DNA from: Clostridia bacterium | GTDB taxonomy: Bacteria > Bacillota > Clostridia > Oscillospirales > CAG-272 | DNA: 38,272 nucleotides | Assembly (NCBI GenBank): GCA_017621475.1 | Contig: JAGATA010000033.1 | Coordinates: forward strand, 1 to 38,272 | Reading direction: 5' to 3' | Part shown: positions 1-10,118 of the stretch, in pieces | How positions within the stretch are numbered: position 1 is the stretch's first letter | Layout of the letters: every line of letters starts with the position of its first letter | The notes under the pieces: generated by a model | What the model saw: the letters and a program-made list of their open reading frames with translations, nothing else | Databases searched by the model: none | Told to the model about the DNA's origin: nothing | Made by a program: the position numbers and the translations under genes

Positions 1-510
1 GCCCGCAACATCGGAGAAGAGAACTCTTCTCTTGTCGCGGTCAAACATTTTTGCACGGGCTTTGCCGAAGTTCGGCGCGCCGCCGCCCATACTGCCCGCT
101 TTCTTCATAAACACTACCCAGAATACGACCATAAGGATAATGACGATGAGGTACGGCAAAAGCGAAAGCAGCCAGGTGTTTTTTGCAGGCTCCGCTATAT
201 CATATCCTTCCGTAAGATTTTTTATTTCTCCGTTTCTGTACGCGATAAGGTAATCCTCAATATCATAAAGGAAAAGGCCGAGGTCGCGAAGTGTGCGCGA
301 ATACGTTTTTCCTTCCACCGTTTTAAAGGTCAGCACGTTGGAGGCGCTGACGTTGAATTCTGTTATTTGATCGTCATAAAACAGCTCTATAATATCGCTG
401 TAGGAAAGCTCCTCGGCGGGGTTCATATTTTTGAGAAGCATTGCCGCGCCGAATAGGACGAACAAAATAATAAGGGCATATAAAACTATCGTTTTTATGT
501 TTGCTTTCAT
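1..510 (-). CDS. ftsH: FtsH, ATP-dependent zinc metalloprotease (N-terminal part, cut by window edge)
   Basis: FtsH is a membrane-anchored AAA+ protease that extracts and degrades membrane and short-lived cytosolic proteins. Only the first 170 codons are here. They show a membrane segment at about residues 7-26, an extracytoplasmic domain to about 110, a second membrane segment at about 112-135, and the conserved linker with GGGAPNFGKARAKM running into FSDVAG, which opens the AAA+ domain. The ATPase and HExxH protease parts lie outside the window. The ATG at 510 is preceded by GGAG at good spacing. It is transcribed away from uvrA, with the uvrA terminator between them. Identification rests on the characteristic layout and the DVAG motif. 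Confidence 0.93.
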   Translation of the reverse strand, partial: MKANIKTIVLYALIILFVLFGAAMLLKNMNPAEELSYSDIIELFYDDQITEFNVSASNVLTFKTVEGKTYSRTLRDLGLFLYDIEDYLIAYRNGEIKNLTEGYDIAEPAKNTWLLSLLPYLIVIILMVVFWVVFMKKAGSMGGGAPNFGKARAKMFDRDKRRVLFSDVAG

Positions 511-596
511 TATTTGCTCCGTTTCTAATGTTTAATTTATTATTAGCTTATGCGCTTAGATGTATTTTCATCATAACAAAAATAATGTGAATTTAT

Positions 597-632
597 GTTG
601 AAATTATATTGAAAATTTGTAACATTTTCTAA
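597..632 (-). promoter_or_regulatory. possible SigA promoter for ftsH
   Basis: On the minus strand a perfect TATAAT (603-608) lies 18 nt after a weak -35, TTAGAA (627-632). It would give a leader of roughly 90 nt before the ftsH ATG. The -35 match is poor, so this is tentative. Confidence 0.35.
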
Positions 633-705
633 AAAATTTCTGATTTTGCAAATAAATTAAAAAAATGATGCAAATCTATATAAATTTTGGAATAAATTTG
701 GGTGT

Positions 706-740
706 GATAAAAAACAGGTAGATGTGACTCTACCTGTTTT
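706..740 (-). terminator. Rho-independent terminator after uvrA
   Basis: Inverted repeat with arms AAAACAGGTAGA and TCTACCTGTTTT (12 bp, 6-nt loop) followed on the minus strand by TTAT. It sits 9 nt past the uvrA stop and separates uvrA from ftsH. Confidence 0.85.
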
Positions 741-748
741 GGAATTGC

Positions 749-3568
749 TTATTTCTCTAAAATCTTTTTAAGGAACTGCCCCGTATATGACTTTTTGCAT
801 TTTGCTACTTCTTCCGGTGTACCGCAAGCTATAACCGTACCGCCGTGCTCTCCCCCCTCGGGACCCATATCCACGATATAATCCGCATTTTTGATAACGT
901 CTAGGTTATGTTCGATAACGAGCACGGTGTTGCCGTTTTCGCAAAGGCGCTGAAGTATATCGATAAGCTTTTGCACGTCTGCCGTGTGCAGACCCGTTGT
1001 CGGCTCGTCAAGGATATACATAGTTTTGCCCGTTCCGCGGCGGGAAAGCTCCGTGGAAAGTTTTACGCGCTGACCTTCGCCTCCCGAAAGCGTTGTTGCC
1101 GCCTGACCGAGCTTGATGTAGCCAAGGCCAACGTCAAAGAGCGTTTGTATTTTGCGGTTGAGCTTGGGAAGATCCGCGAAGAAAGAAAGTGCTTCTTCCA
1201 CCGTCATATCCAGAACTTCATATATATTTTTGCCCTTGTAGCGCACCTCAAGCGTGTCGTGATTATATCGCTGACCGCGGCAAACCTCGCATGTTACGTA
1301 AACGTCGGAAAGGAAGTGCATTTCTATTTTCTTGACGCCGTCGCCGCTGCAGGCTTCGCATCTGCCGCCCTTTACGTTAAAAGAAAATCTGCCTGCGGTG
1401 TATCCGCGCGCTTTTGCGTCCCTCGTCATAGCGAAAAGCTCGCGTATGTCGTTGAAAAGCCCTGTGTAGGTTGCGGGGTTGGAGCGCGGTGTGCGCCCGA
1501 TGGGGCTTTGGTCTATGGCGATGACCTTATCAAGATGTTCAATGCCTTCAATGCGCTCGCATTTGCCTTTCGTCACACCCGCACGGTTGAGCTCGCGCAG
1601 AAGTGTGCGAAGAAGCACGGAGTTTACAAGGGAGCTTTTGCCCGATCCCGAAACGCCCGTTACGCAAATGAACGTGCCAAGAGGAAAGGAAACGTCCACG
1701 TTTTTGAGGTTGTTTTCTTTTGCACCGATAACTTTAAGGAAGTTGCCGTTGCCCACGCGGCGCGTTTGAGGTATCGGTATTTCGAGCTTATGGGAAAGGT
1801 ATTTGCCCGTAAGAGAGGCTTCATTTGCCATTATTTCTTCGGGAGTGCCTGCTGCAACGACGTGCCCGCCGTTTACGCCTGCACCGGGACCCATATCAAC
1901 AATGTAATCGGAGGAGAGCATGGTTTCCTCGTCGTGTTCCACGACTATAAGGCTGTTGCCTGCATCGCGAAGTTTTTTAAGCGTTGCAATGAGCTTGCCG
2001 TTGTCGCGCTGGTGAAGACCGATGCTTGGTTCGTCAAGGATGTAGAGCACGCCGACGAGCGCCGAGCCTATCTGCGTTGCAAGGCGTATGCGCTGCGCCT
2101 CACCGCCCGAAAGCGTTGATGCCTTGCGCGAAAGCGTGAGGTATTCAAGCCCTACGCTTGTCAGGAAAGAAAGTCGGGCGCGGATTTCTTTGAGGATTTC
2201 GTGCGCTATCTGCTGTTCCGTTTTGGAAAGCTCAAGGTTATTCACAAAATCGAGCGCGGAAGTGATATTCATAGAACAGAATTCGTGGATGTTCTTCCCT
2301 CCGACGGTTACGGCGAGTATTTCGGGGCGAAGCCTTTTGCCGCCGCATTCGGGGCAGGGCGTAAAATCCATAAATTCATCGTAATATTCGCTCTTTATCA
2401 TAGCCGCGCGCTGCTCTATAAGGCGCACAACACCGAGCCATTCCACATCTCCCGATTTTACCTTGCCGTCGAAGACGCGCGTAACGTAATACGTTTTGCC
2501 TGGAACGCCGTACATAAGTGCGTGGAAAGCTTCATCCGAGTATTCACAGATGGGCGTGTCTATTGTAAAGCCGAAATCTCTGCCCACGGCTTCGTAAAGC
2601 GGGCCGTACCAGCTTTCCTCGTAAACGGATTTAAAGCCGTTTACAACTATCGCGCCGCCGCGGAGAGAGAGGGAACGGTCGGGAATTATTTTTTCGGGGG
2701 AGAGGTTCTGAAGCTCGCCAAGACCCGCGCATTTCGGGCAAGCGCCGAAAGGCGCGTTGAAGGAGAACATACGGGGCGAAAGCTCACCAATGCTGAAATT
2801 ATGCTCCTCACAGGCATATTTCTGCGAAAAGTTCATATCGCGGCTTCCGTCCATAAAAATTACTGTCAAAAGTCCGTCCGAAAGCCTGAGAGCCGTTTCC
2901 ACGGAGTCGGAAAGGCGAGCGCGGATGTTTTCACGCATGACGAGTCTATCCACGATTATGTCTATATTGTGCTTTTTGTTTTTGTCAAGTGCAGGCACTT
3001 CTTCAAGAGGGTATGTTTCTCCGTCCGTGCGCACGCGGGAATAGCCGTTTTTGCGCGCGTTTTCAAAAACTTTTTCGTGCATACCTTTTTTGCCGCGCAC
3101 AACGGGTGCCGCTACCATAAATTTTGTTCCCTCGGGAAGCTCCAGAATGCTGTCTATGATAGCATCCGTCGTTGTCATTTTTATTTCTTTGCCGCAAACA
3201 GGGCAGTGGGGCACTCCTATTCTTGCGTAGAGAAGACGCAGATAGTCGTATATTTCCGTGACCGTGCCGACGGTGGAGCGAGGGTTGCGCGAAGTGGTCT
3301 TCTGGTCGATGGATATAGCAGGTGAAAGACCTTCTATAAAGTCTATATCGGGCTTGTCCATCTGACCGATGAACATACGTGCATAGGAGGAGAGGGATTC
3401 CACAAAACGTCTGTGACCCTCCGCGTATATCGTGTCGAAAGCAAGGGAGCTTTTGCCCGAGCCCGAAAGACCCGTGAATACGACGAAAGAATCGCGCGGG
3501 ATCTTCAGCTCAACGTCTTTGAGGTTGTGCTCTCTTGCACCTTTGATGTGTAAATATTTTGTTGACAT
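749..3568 (-). CDS. uvrA: UvrA, excinuclease ABC subunit A
   Basis: UvrA is the damage-recognition ATPase of nucleotide excision repair. It loads UvrB onto lesions. The 939-aa length matches the family (E. coli about 940). Visible features are the first Walker A, G33-LSGSGKSS, the CPVCGK zinc-binding pair, LSGGEAQR signature and ILDEPS Walker B of the first ABC half, and the second half with GVSGSGKSS, the CEACSGDG...CEVCRGQ zinc module, LSGGEGQR and [11 protein letters not shown] chose the ATG at 3568 ([10 protein letters not shown]) because AAAGG precedes it. An in-frame GTG nine codons upstream has no good ribosome site. It lies downstream of uvrB on the same strand, but 528 nt of repeat-rich DNA separate them, so cotranscription is uncertain. 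Confidence 0.97.
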   Translation of the reverse strand: MSTKYLHIKGAREHNLKDVELKIPRDSFVVFTGLSGSGKSSLAFDTIYAEGHRRFVESLSSYARMFIGQMDKPDIDFIEGLSPAISIDQKTTSRNPRSTVGTVTEIYDYLRLLYARIGVPHCPVCGKEIKMTTTDAIIDSILELPEGTKFMVAAPVVRGKKGMHEKVFENARKNGYSRVRTDGETYPLEEVPALDKNKKHNIDIIVDRLVMRENIRARLSDSVETALRLSDGLLTVIFMDGSRDMNFSQKYACEEHNFSIGELSPRMFSFNAPFGACPKCAGLGELQNLSPEKIIPDRSLSLRGGAIVVNGFKSVYEESWYGPLYEAVGRDFGFTIDTPICEYSDEAFHALMYGVPGKTYYVTRVFDGKVKSGDVEWLGVVRLIEQRAAMIKSEYYDEFMDFTPCPECGGKRLRPEILAVTVGGKNIHEFCSMNITSALDFVNNLELSKTEQQIAHEILKEIRARLSFLTSVGLEYLTLSRKASTLSGGEAQRIRLATQIGSALVGVLYILDEPSIGLHQRDNGKLIATLKKLRDAGNSLIVVEHDEETMLSSDYIVDMGPGAGVNGGHVVAAGTPEEIMANEASLTGKYLSHKLEIPIPQTRRVGNGNFLKVIGAKENNLKNVDVSFPLGTFICVTGVSGSGKSSLVNSVLLRTLLRELNRAGVTKGKCERIEGIEHLDKVIAIDQSPIGRTPRSNPATYTGLFNDIRELFAMTRDAKARGYTAGRFSFNVKGGRCEACSGDGVKKIEMHFLSDVYVTCEVCRGQRYNHDTLEVRYKGKNIYEVLDMTVEEALSFFADLPKLNRKIQTLFDVGLGYIKLGQAATTLSGGEGQRVKLSTELSRRGTGKTMYILDEPTTGLHTADVQKLIDILQRLCENGNTVLVIEHNLDVIKNADYIVDMGPEGGEHGGTVIACGTPEEVAKCKKSYTGQFLKKILEK

Positions 3569-4096
3569 AATTTTTGCCTTTCTTTTGCTTTCCACGGGAA
3601 AGCGAGGTATTAAAACGATAAATCGTTTTAATAAAAATTGTTGTATACAACTTTTTCTTATTTAAAGAAAAAGTTGCAAAAAGATAAAAAACCTTACAGG
3701 TTTATTATCAAAAGGAGGAATGGTTCGTTGTCCGCTTAGTGCAAACATATCTATACCCTTCTTTGCTTTGTGCAGATTTTTTACTGTAGTATAATTCTCG
3801 CTGTGCTCGAAGGGCGAATACCACACATTTTTCACTCACAAGTTCGCAAAAATCACGTGGAATTCCATAGTGCTAACAAATCTATTGCCATTTTTATTTC
3901 GCAAAAATTTTTTAATGTAGCCAAATTCAAATTCTGCGAATTTGAAGGCGTAACGCGGGGGTCATTCGAGTTCTGCTTTTAATTGAAGCGCGTGATAGAA
4001 AAATCAAAAAATTTAATATAGGTAAGCTCGCGTTTTCAACTTCAACTTTGAAATCGGCACTATTTAGTATGGGAGCTTCCCTATGGAAAAAGCGGC
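3569..4096. repeat. gene-free repeat-rich gap between uvrB and uvrA
   Basis: No credible gene. From the uvrA side it holds a palindrome at 3609-3632 (arms ATTAAAACGA / TCGTTTTAAT), a hairpin with arms AACTTTTTC / GAAAAAGTT at 3649-3675, and a stretch to about 3735 that matches the reverse complement of 6349-6435. Then comes 3736-3820, matching the reverse complement of about 6497-6580, including the ATAGATATGTT motif. A hairpin at 3926-3946 (TTCAAATTC / GAATTTGAA) with flanks to 3960 matches the reverse complement of 6626-6663. The same modules thus occur here in a different arrangement from the uvrB-radC gap. Confidence 0.7.
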
Positions 4097-6052
<1,956 letters not shown>

Positions 6053-6188
6053 AATTACACCTTGAAAAATTATCGTATATGAATATTTTATCACAAACTG
6101 TTCGTTTGTCAATGACTATAAGAATATTTGTTCGCGTTTTGCCGAGAAATATGCAATTTACATCCTACTCTGTAAAATGATTTTTTAT

Positions 6189-6436
6189 TGAAAATCTGAA
6201 GTTTTCGAAGAAAACAATTTTATTGCGTGAGAGCAATTTTAAATTTTTCTTCTATTATTACGCGCTAGGTTAAAAGCAGCACAGCAAATGAACTCGACGG
6301 GGTTCCGAGCGATTTTTGCGTTAAGTGAAAATCGTTCGGGAAGTCGACAACGAACCGCCATATCTTTCGATGGCGGATAAAGCGAAGGGCTTTTTTATCT
6401 TTTTGTAACTTTTTCTTTAAACAAGAAAAAGTTAGC
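6189..6436. repeat. dispersed repeat, copy B (pairs with 23323-23575)
   Basis: About 250 nt that recur in reverse orientation at 23323-23575. The core 6290-6343 (54 nt) is identical to the reverse complement of 23421-23474, and with one mismatch the match runs on another 14 nt. The core contains a 12-bp hairpin (arms around CGAGCGATTTT and AAAATCGTTCG, loop 317-327). The right end is a second hairpin, AACTTTTTC...GAAAAAGTT (6407-6433), shared with 3649-3675. No protein-coding potential was found. Confidence 0.85.
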
Positions 6437-6470
6437 TGAACGAAAAGGTAATTTTGAATTTTGTATCAAT

Positions 6471-6712
6471 TAAAATGGGTATAGATATGTTCGAACGTTT
6501 CGCCCTTCGAGCAACGCGAGAATTAAACTAAAGTGAAGCTTCGCACAAAGCGAAGATGGGTATAGATATGTTTGCACCAAGGCGGGGGAAGACTTATTTA
6601 TGGATATTAACGTACTTTTGCCCCGCTACTTAACCCTTCAAATTCGTAGAATTTGAATTTTGCTTTATGAAAAAGTCTGCACAAAGCAAAGAAGGGGATA
6701 GATATGTTCGAA
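6471..6712. repeat. tandem and degenerate repeat block with a radC 3'-end remnant
   Basis: Three copies of a GGGTATAGATATGTT-type motif lie at about 6477, 6558 and 6693; a fourth lies reversed at about 3750. Positions 6589-6629 match the 3' end of the RadC gene (6763-6803) at 37 of 41 bases and would encode VAGQKYVNIHK-stop on the minus strand, a detached copy of the RadC C terminus. The hairpin module at 6637-6657 (TTCAAATTC/GAATTTGAA) is shared with 3926-3946. Confidence 0.75.
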
Positions 6713-6762
6713 CGTGGCGGGGACCCCATCCACCGCCCTGCGGTCCCCCTTCCCCAAAGGGG
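6713..6762. repeat. small palindromic element next to the RadC stop
   Basis: GC-rich stretch ending in CCTTCCCC AAA GGGGAAGG, plus an inner GGACCGCAGGGCGGT-like pairing. It lies between the RadC stop and the ATAGATATGTT module. The equivalent spot in the upstream duplicate (6580-6590) has only the outer GGCGGGGGAA, so about 40 nt are extra here. It may also act as the RadC terminator. Confidence 0.6.
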
Positions 6763-6767
6763 AAGGC

Positions 6768-7424
6768 TTATTTAAGAATATTAACGTACTTTTGCCCCGC
6801 CACCAATATATGTCCCAGAAACTCCACACCCATAAGGGAAAAGGCGCGTGCGGCTTCGTGCGTTGTGAACATATCGTCGGGGGAGGGAATGGCGAGTCCG
6901 TTCGGATGGTTGTGGGCAAGGACTGCCATGGAGGCTTTGTGTGAAAGCGCGGCTTCTATAAGTCGGCGCATCGTGACGGCGGAGGAGTTTACAGAGCCTT
7001 CGTGTATTTTAATACACTCTATTTTCTTGTATTTATTGTCAAGCAAGAGCAGATATACCGTTTCTTTTGTTGCACCTATAAATTTGGATACGAAAAATTC
7101 CCCTATTTGAGAAAGCGTTGCAAAGGTTTGGTCTGTTTCCGTATTGGATTCGACGGCATATCTTCGCGCAAGCGCGGGGATGAGCTTGATGAGCGTTGCG
7201 GAATGTTCTTTTATGCCGTTTATCTCCATAAGCTCTTCGTAAGGGGCATCAAAAACCGCAGAAAGAGAGCCGAATCGGTCTATGAGCGCGTGCGCTATCT
7301 CATTTGTGTCCTTTTGCGGTATGGAATAGAAAAGAAGAAGCTCCAAAACGTTGTGCGGCTCGAAATTTTCGAGTCCCTCATTGAGGAAGCGTTTCTTTGT
7401 GCGTGATCTGTGCTGTTCGTGCAT
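6768..7424 (-). CDS. radC: RadC-family protein (JAB1/MPN domain)
   Basis: Family of JAMM-fold proteins long annotated as DNA repair protein RadC; the true activity is unsettled. The 218-aa protein has an N-terminal helix-hairpin-helix-like part (INGIKEHSATLIKLIPALARR) and a C-terminal metal-binding motif H171-N-H173-P...S181-P-D-D184, the complete HxHx7SxxD signature. The ATG at 7424 follows GGAG. Its own consensus promoter lies divergently from the DUF3810 gene. The last codons are duplicated at 6589-6629, and a palindromic element abuts the stop codon. Confidence 0.9.
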   Translation of the reverse strand: MHEQHRSRTKKRFLNEGLENFEPHNVLELLLFYSIPQKDTNEIAHALIDRFGSLSAVFDAPYEELMEINGIKEHSATLIKLIPALARRYAVESNTETDQTFATLSQIGEFFVSKFIGATKETVYLLLLDNKYKKIECIKIHEGSVNSSAVTMRRLIEAALSHKASMAVLAHNHPNGLAIPSPDDMFTTHEAARAFSLMGVEFLGHILVAGQKYVNILK

Positions 7425-7462
7425 ATTTTGCTCCGTATCAATATAATTTTCATATTAAAAAC

Positions 7463-7491
7463 AGTATAACATATTTCGGGCACGATTGCAA
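7463..7491 (-). promoter_or_regulatory. SigA promoter for radC
   Basis: Minus strand: -35 TTGCAA (7486-7491), 17-nt spacer, -10 TATACT (7463-7468). The predicted start gives a leader of about 30 nt to the ATG at 7424. Confidence 0.75.
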
Positions 7492-7529
7492 CGGAAACAG
7501 CATTACCAACAAAAAAACGGCAAAATGAC

Positions 7530-7558
7530 TTGAAAAAATGTGCATATTATGATATTAT
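7530..7558 (+). promoter_or_regulatory. SigA promoter for the DUF3810-walRK transcript
   Basis: -35 TTGAAA (7530-7535), 17-nt spacer, -10 TATTAT (7553-7558), giving a leader of about 30 nt before the ATG at 7595. It is the divergent partner of the radC promoter; the two -35 boxes are 38 nt apart. Confidence 0.7.
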
Positions 7559-7594
7559 GAAAATGTATAATTGTGTTTATTCGGGAGTGCAAAA

Positions 7595-8710
7595 ATGAAA
7601 AAAACAAAAAATGAAAAGAAAGGCTTTTTTGCCTTTGTTCCGCTTTGGGCGCTGATACTTTTCGGCGTTGGCGGTGTGGCATTTATTATTGAACTTATCT
7701 CGAAGCACAGCGTAGCTCTTTCCGACTTTATTACGAACACAACAGGTAAATTTTTTCGCGCTCTGCTTTCTTATTCAACGTATATATTTCCTTTTTCAGT
7801 AGCGGAAATGATTTTGTGGTTTTCGCCCGTTCTTGTCGGTATTATAATTTTTCTTGCCGTAAAATACGCTTCCCGTTCGTGGAAGGCTTTTTCTCGTTTC
7901 GTTTCCGCCTTCCTTGCCCTTTGCGTTACAGTTTACAGCCTTTTTATTTTTACTATGGGAACGGCGTATTACGGCACGGGCTTTGTTGGGAAGATGGGGC
8001 TTGAGCGCAAGACGATAAGCGAAGAAGAGCTTTACAACACGGCACTTGTAATTGCACAGCGCGCCGCAGAGCTCAAAGACGAGATAATGTATCCCGAGGG
8101 AACGTATTCATCTATGCCGTATACGTTTTCCGAAATGAGCAAAAAGATAAACGAAGCGTACGACATCGTATGTGAAAAATACGATGGCATAGACGATATT
8201 GAAACTAAAGCAAAACCCGTTATACTCAGCCCGCTTTGGACATATACGCACATTTCGGGCGTTTATTCCTTCTTTACGGGGGAGGCAAACGTCAACACAA
8301 ATTACCCGGATTTTGTTATAGCAAGCTCCGCCGCGCACGAAATGGCGCACCAGAGGGGAATCGTGACTGAAGATGAAGCAAATTTTGTTGCGTTCCTCGT
8401 CTGCATAGAAAGCGATGACCCTTATCTTCGCTATGCGGGTTATATGGATATGCTGAACACTTTTATGATGGAGCTTGCCGCATCCTCTTCCGGCTTATAT
8501 TCTATGCTGTATAACAGTATGCCGAAGGAATTGCAGGGAGAGTTTGCTTCTTACAGCGCATTTTTTGATAAATACCGCGAAAACGTTGCGGCTGACGTTT
8601 CCACCGAGGTCAATAATACGTATATCGAAAACCACAACCAGCCCGCAGGCGTAAAAACTTATGGTCTTGTTGTAGAGCTTGTTGCGGCATATATGAACGA
8701 AACAAATTAA
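7595..8710 (+). CDS. DUF3810-type membrane zinc metalloprotease-like protein
   Basis: Three hydrophobic segments lie in the first 130 residues (FVPLWALILFGVGGVAFIIEL, then two more around VAEMILWFSPVLVG and FVSAFLALCVTVYSLFIF), followed by a large soluble domain. That domain carries HEMAH (H248-E249-x-x-H252) and then E261 in TEDEANFVAFL, the arrangement expected for a zinc site of the DUF3810 family. Substrate and cellular role are unknown. I chose the ATG at 7595 (371 aa), which follows GGGAG at 9 nt; a TTG eight codons upstream has no ribosome site. It is the first gene of the run leading to walR, with 23 nt to the next gene. Confidence 0.8.
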   Translation: MKKTKNEKKGFFAFVPLWALILFGVGGVAFIIELISKHSVALSDFITNTTGKFFRALLSYSTYIFPFSVAEMILWFSPVLVGIIIFLAVKYASRSWKAFSRFVSAFLALCVTVYSLFIFTMGTAYYGTGFVGKMGLERKTISEEELYNTALVIAQRAAELKDEIMYPEGTYSSMPYTFSEMSKKINEAYDIVCEKYDGIDDIETKAKPVILSPLWTYTHISGVYSFFTGEANVNTNYPDFVIASSAAHEMAHQRGIVTEDEANFVAFLVCIESDDPYLRYAGYMDMLNTFMMELAASSSGLYSMLYNSMPKELQGEFASYSAFFDKYRENVAADVSTEVNNTYIENHNQPAGVKTYGLVVELVAAYMNETN

Positions 8711-8733
8711 ATTCACAGGAACGGAGGGAAAAT

Positions 8734-9336
8734 ATGAAAAAAAGATGTATATGCGCATTTATTTGCGCTTGCATTTTGTTCTCTGTTTGCATTTTGCCCT
8801 CCTCCGCAAGCGAAAACGGCGTTTTTCGCGTTGCGGTTATTGTAGACTCCGATATGCTTGAAGGCTTTGCAAGCTCGGAAGGCGTTCTTCGCGCGTTTGT
8901 TGAGAAGATTAAAGAAAACGCCGCTTCTGCCACATTCTATTTTGATACGGAGGATATTGTTGAAAGCGAAGACCTTACCGCAGCACTTATATACCTTAAA
9001 GTAAACGGATTTCGCACAGGAGTTTTTGCAACCGATTCTTACGGTGCGCATAAATTCAATATTTTGATAAAATATATTACCAAAAGCGCAAGCCGCCTTG
9101 CCTTGTGTGAGGAAAGTTCTGTGCAGAGCCTTATTGACAGCGGCTACTCCGCCATATATGATTTTGATCTGGTTTTTTCGGAAAACGATAAAAGCGATAT
9201 ATCTTTTTCCGCGGAGGGCGATACGCTCGTTTTGTTCAAGCTTTATGATGGCTCTGCTTCCGATTTTGAAAAGCTTTTGGAATATGCGCTTGAAAACGGT
9301 TTGGAACTCCGCGCGGTTACAGAAAAAACAGAATAA
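8734..9336 (+). CDS. secreted protein of unknown function upstream of walR
   Basis: A 200-aa protein with a clear signal peptide: basic MKKR, a cysteine-rich hydrophobic core, and a likely cleavage after SSAS around residue 27. No lipobox is placed correctly. The rest is a small alpha/beta domain (FRVAVIVDSDMLEGF..., ATFYFDTEDI...). The ATFYFDT and GFRTGVFATDSYG stretches faintly recall polysaccharide-deacetylase folds, but the Asp/His metal motif is not evident, so I assign no function. GGAGGG precedes the ATG. It sits between the DUF3810 protease and walR on the same transcript, so an extracytoplasmic envelope role is plausible by context only. Confidence 0.6.
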   Translation: MKKRCICAFICACILFSVCILPSSASENGVFRVAVIVDSDMLEGFASSEGVLRAFVEKIKENAASATFYFDTEDIVESEDLTAALIYLKVNGFRTGVFATDSYGAHKFNILIKYITKSASRLALCEESSVQSLIDSGYSAIYDFDLVFSENDKSDISFSAEGDTLVLFKLYDGSASDFEKLLEYALENGLELRAVTEKTE

Positions 9337-9382
9337 ATTATTTGCATTTTCATAAAAAATGATCGTAAAGGAATGAATCACT

Positions 9383-10102
9383 ATGGGAAATGAAACTGCC
9401 ACAAAAAGAATTCTCGTTGTAGAAGATGAGAGAAGTATTGCACAGGTATTGACAATAAACCTCAAAATGGCGGGTTATGCCTGCGACGTTGCGAGCGACG
9501 GGGAAGAAGGGTTGCGTTTGGCGCTCACAGGTGCGTATGACCTTATCCTTCTTGATATAATGTTGCCAAAACGCGATGGATTTTCCGTTTGCCGCGAGGT
9601 AAGAAAGACACTTTCTACGCCCATTATTATGGTTACTGCCAAGGAAGAAGACCTTGATAAGATCATGGGGCTCGACCTTGGTGCGGACGATTACGTAACA
9701 AAGCCTTTTTCCATAAAGGTTCTTCTTGCGCGCATAAAGGCTAATATCCGCCGTTCCACAGGCGAACTTGCGGATGCAAAAATACCGGAGGAAAGCTCCG
9801 ATGTCATACGCATACGCGAACTTAAAATAGACACGAAAAACTATATAGTTACAAAGAAAGACAAGGAAATAGAGCTTTCCAAAAAGGAATACGAGGTCCT
9901 TGTTTACCTTGCGACTCACGTAGGCGAGATGATGTCTCGCGAGGATCTTCTCACAAAGGTATGGGGGTACGATGGCTTCCTCGGTGATGTGCGAACGGTT
10001 GACGTAACGATGTCCCGCTTGCGCTCCAAGGTGGAGGATAACCCGAGCGAGCCGGAGTACATATTCACCAAGCGTACAAAGGGATATTATATCCCCGCAT
10101 AA
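9383..10102 (+). CDS. walR: WalR-like response regulator (OmpR/PhoB family)
   Basis: Receiver domain with the acidic pocket E14-D15, phospho-acceptor D58 in LILLDIMLP, T85 and K107 (VTKPF), then a winged-helix DNA-binding domain from about residue 140. The C-terminal segment GDVRTVDVTMSRLRSKVEDN followed by PSEPEYIFTKRTKGYY is the pattern typical of WalR/YycF, the essential regulator of cell-wall hydrolase genes in Bacillota. The protein is 239 aa. AAAGGA precedes the ATG at 9383. The kinase starts 16 nt downstream. The WalR assignment rather than PhoP rests on this motif and on the yycH/yycI-like genes that follow. Confidence 0.88.
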   Translation: MGNETATKRILVVEDERSIAQVLTINLKMAGYACDVASDGEEGLRLALTGAYDLILLDIMLPKRDGFSVCREVRKTLSTPIIMVTAKEEDLDKIMGLDLGADDYVTKPFSIKVLLARIKANIRRSTGELADAKIPEESSDVIRIRELKIDTKNYIVTKKDKEIELSKKEYEVLVYLATHVGEMMSREDLLTKVWGYDGFLGDVRTVDVTMSRLRSKVEDNPSEPEYIFTKRTKGYYIPA

Positions 10103-10118
10103 ATTAAGAGGACGCAAG

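Noticed and set aside
908..2119. 403-codon open frame on the plus strand
   Set aside because: Antisense to uvrA, with its conserved zinc and ABC motifs on the other strand.
6471..6712. CRISPR-like spacing of the ATAGATATGTT motif
   Set aside because: Copies are degenerate, irregularly spaced and separated by duplicated gene tails, not by unique spacers of equal length.
6665..7110. open frames covering the repeat block and the radC end
   Set aside because: They read through palindromic repeats and antisense radC; no ribosome site.
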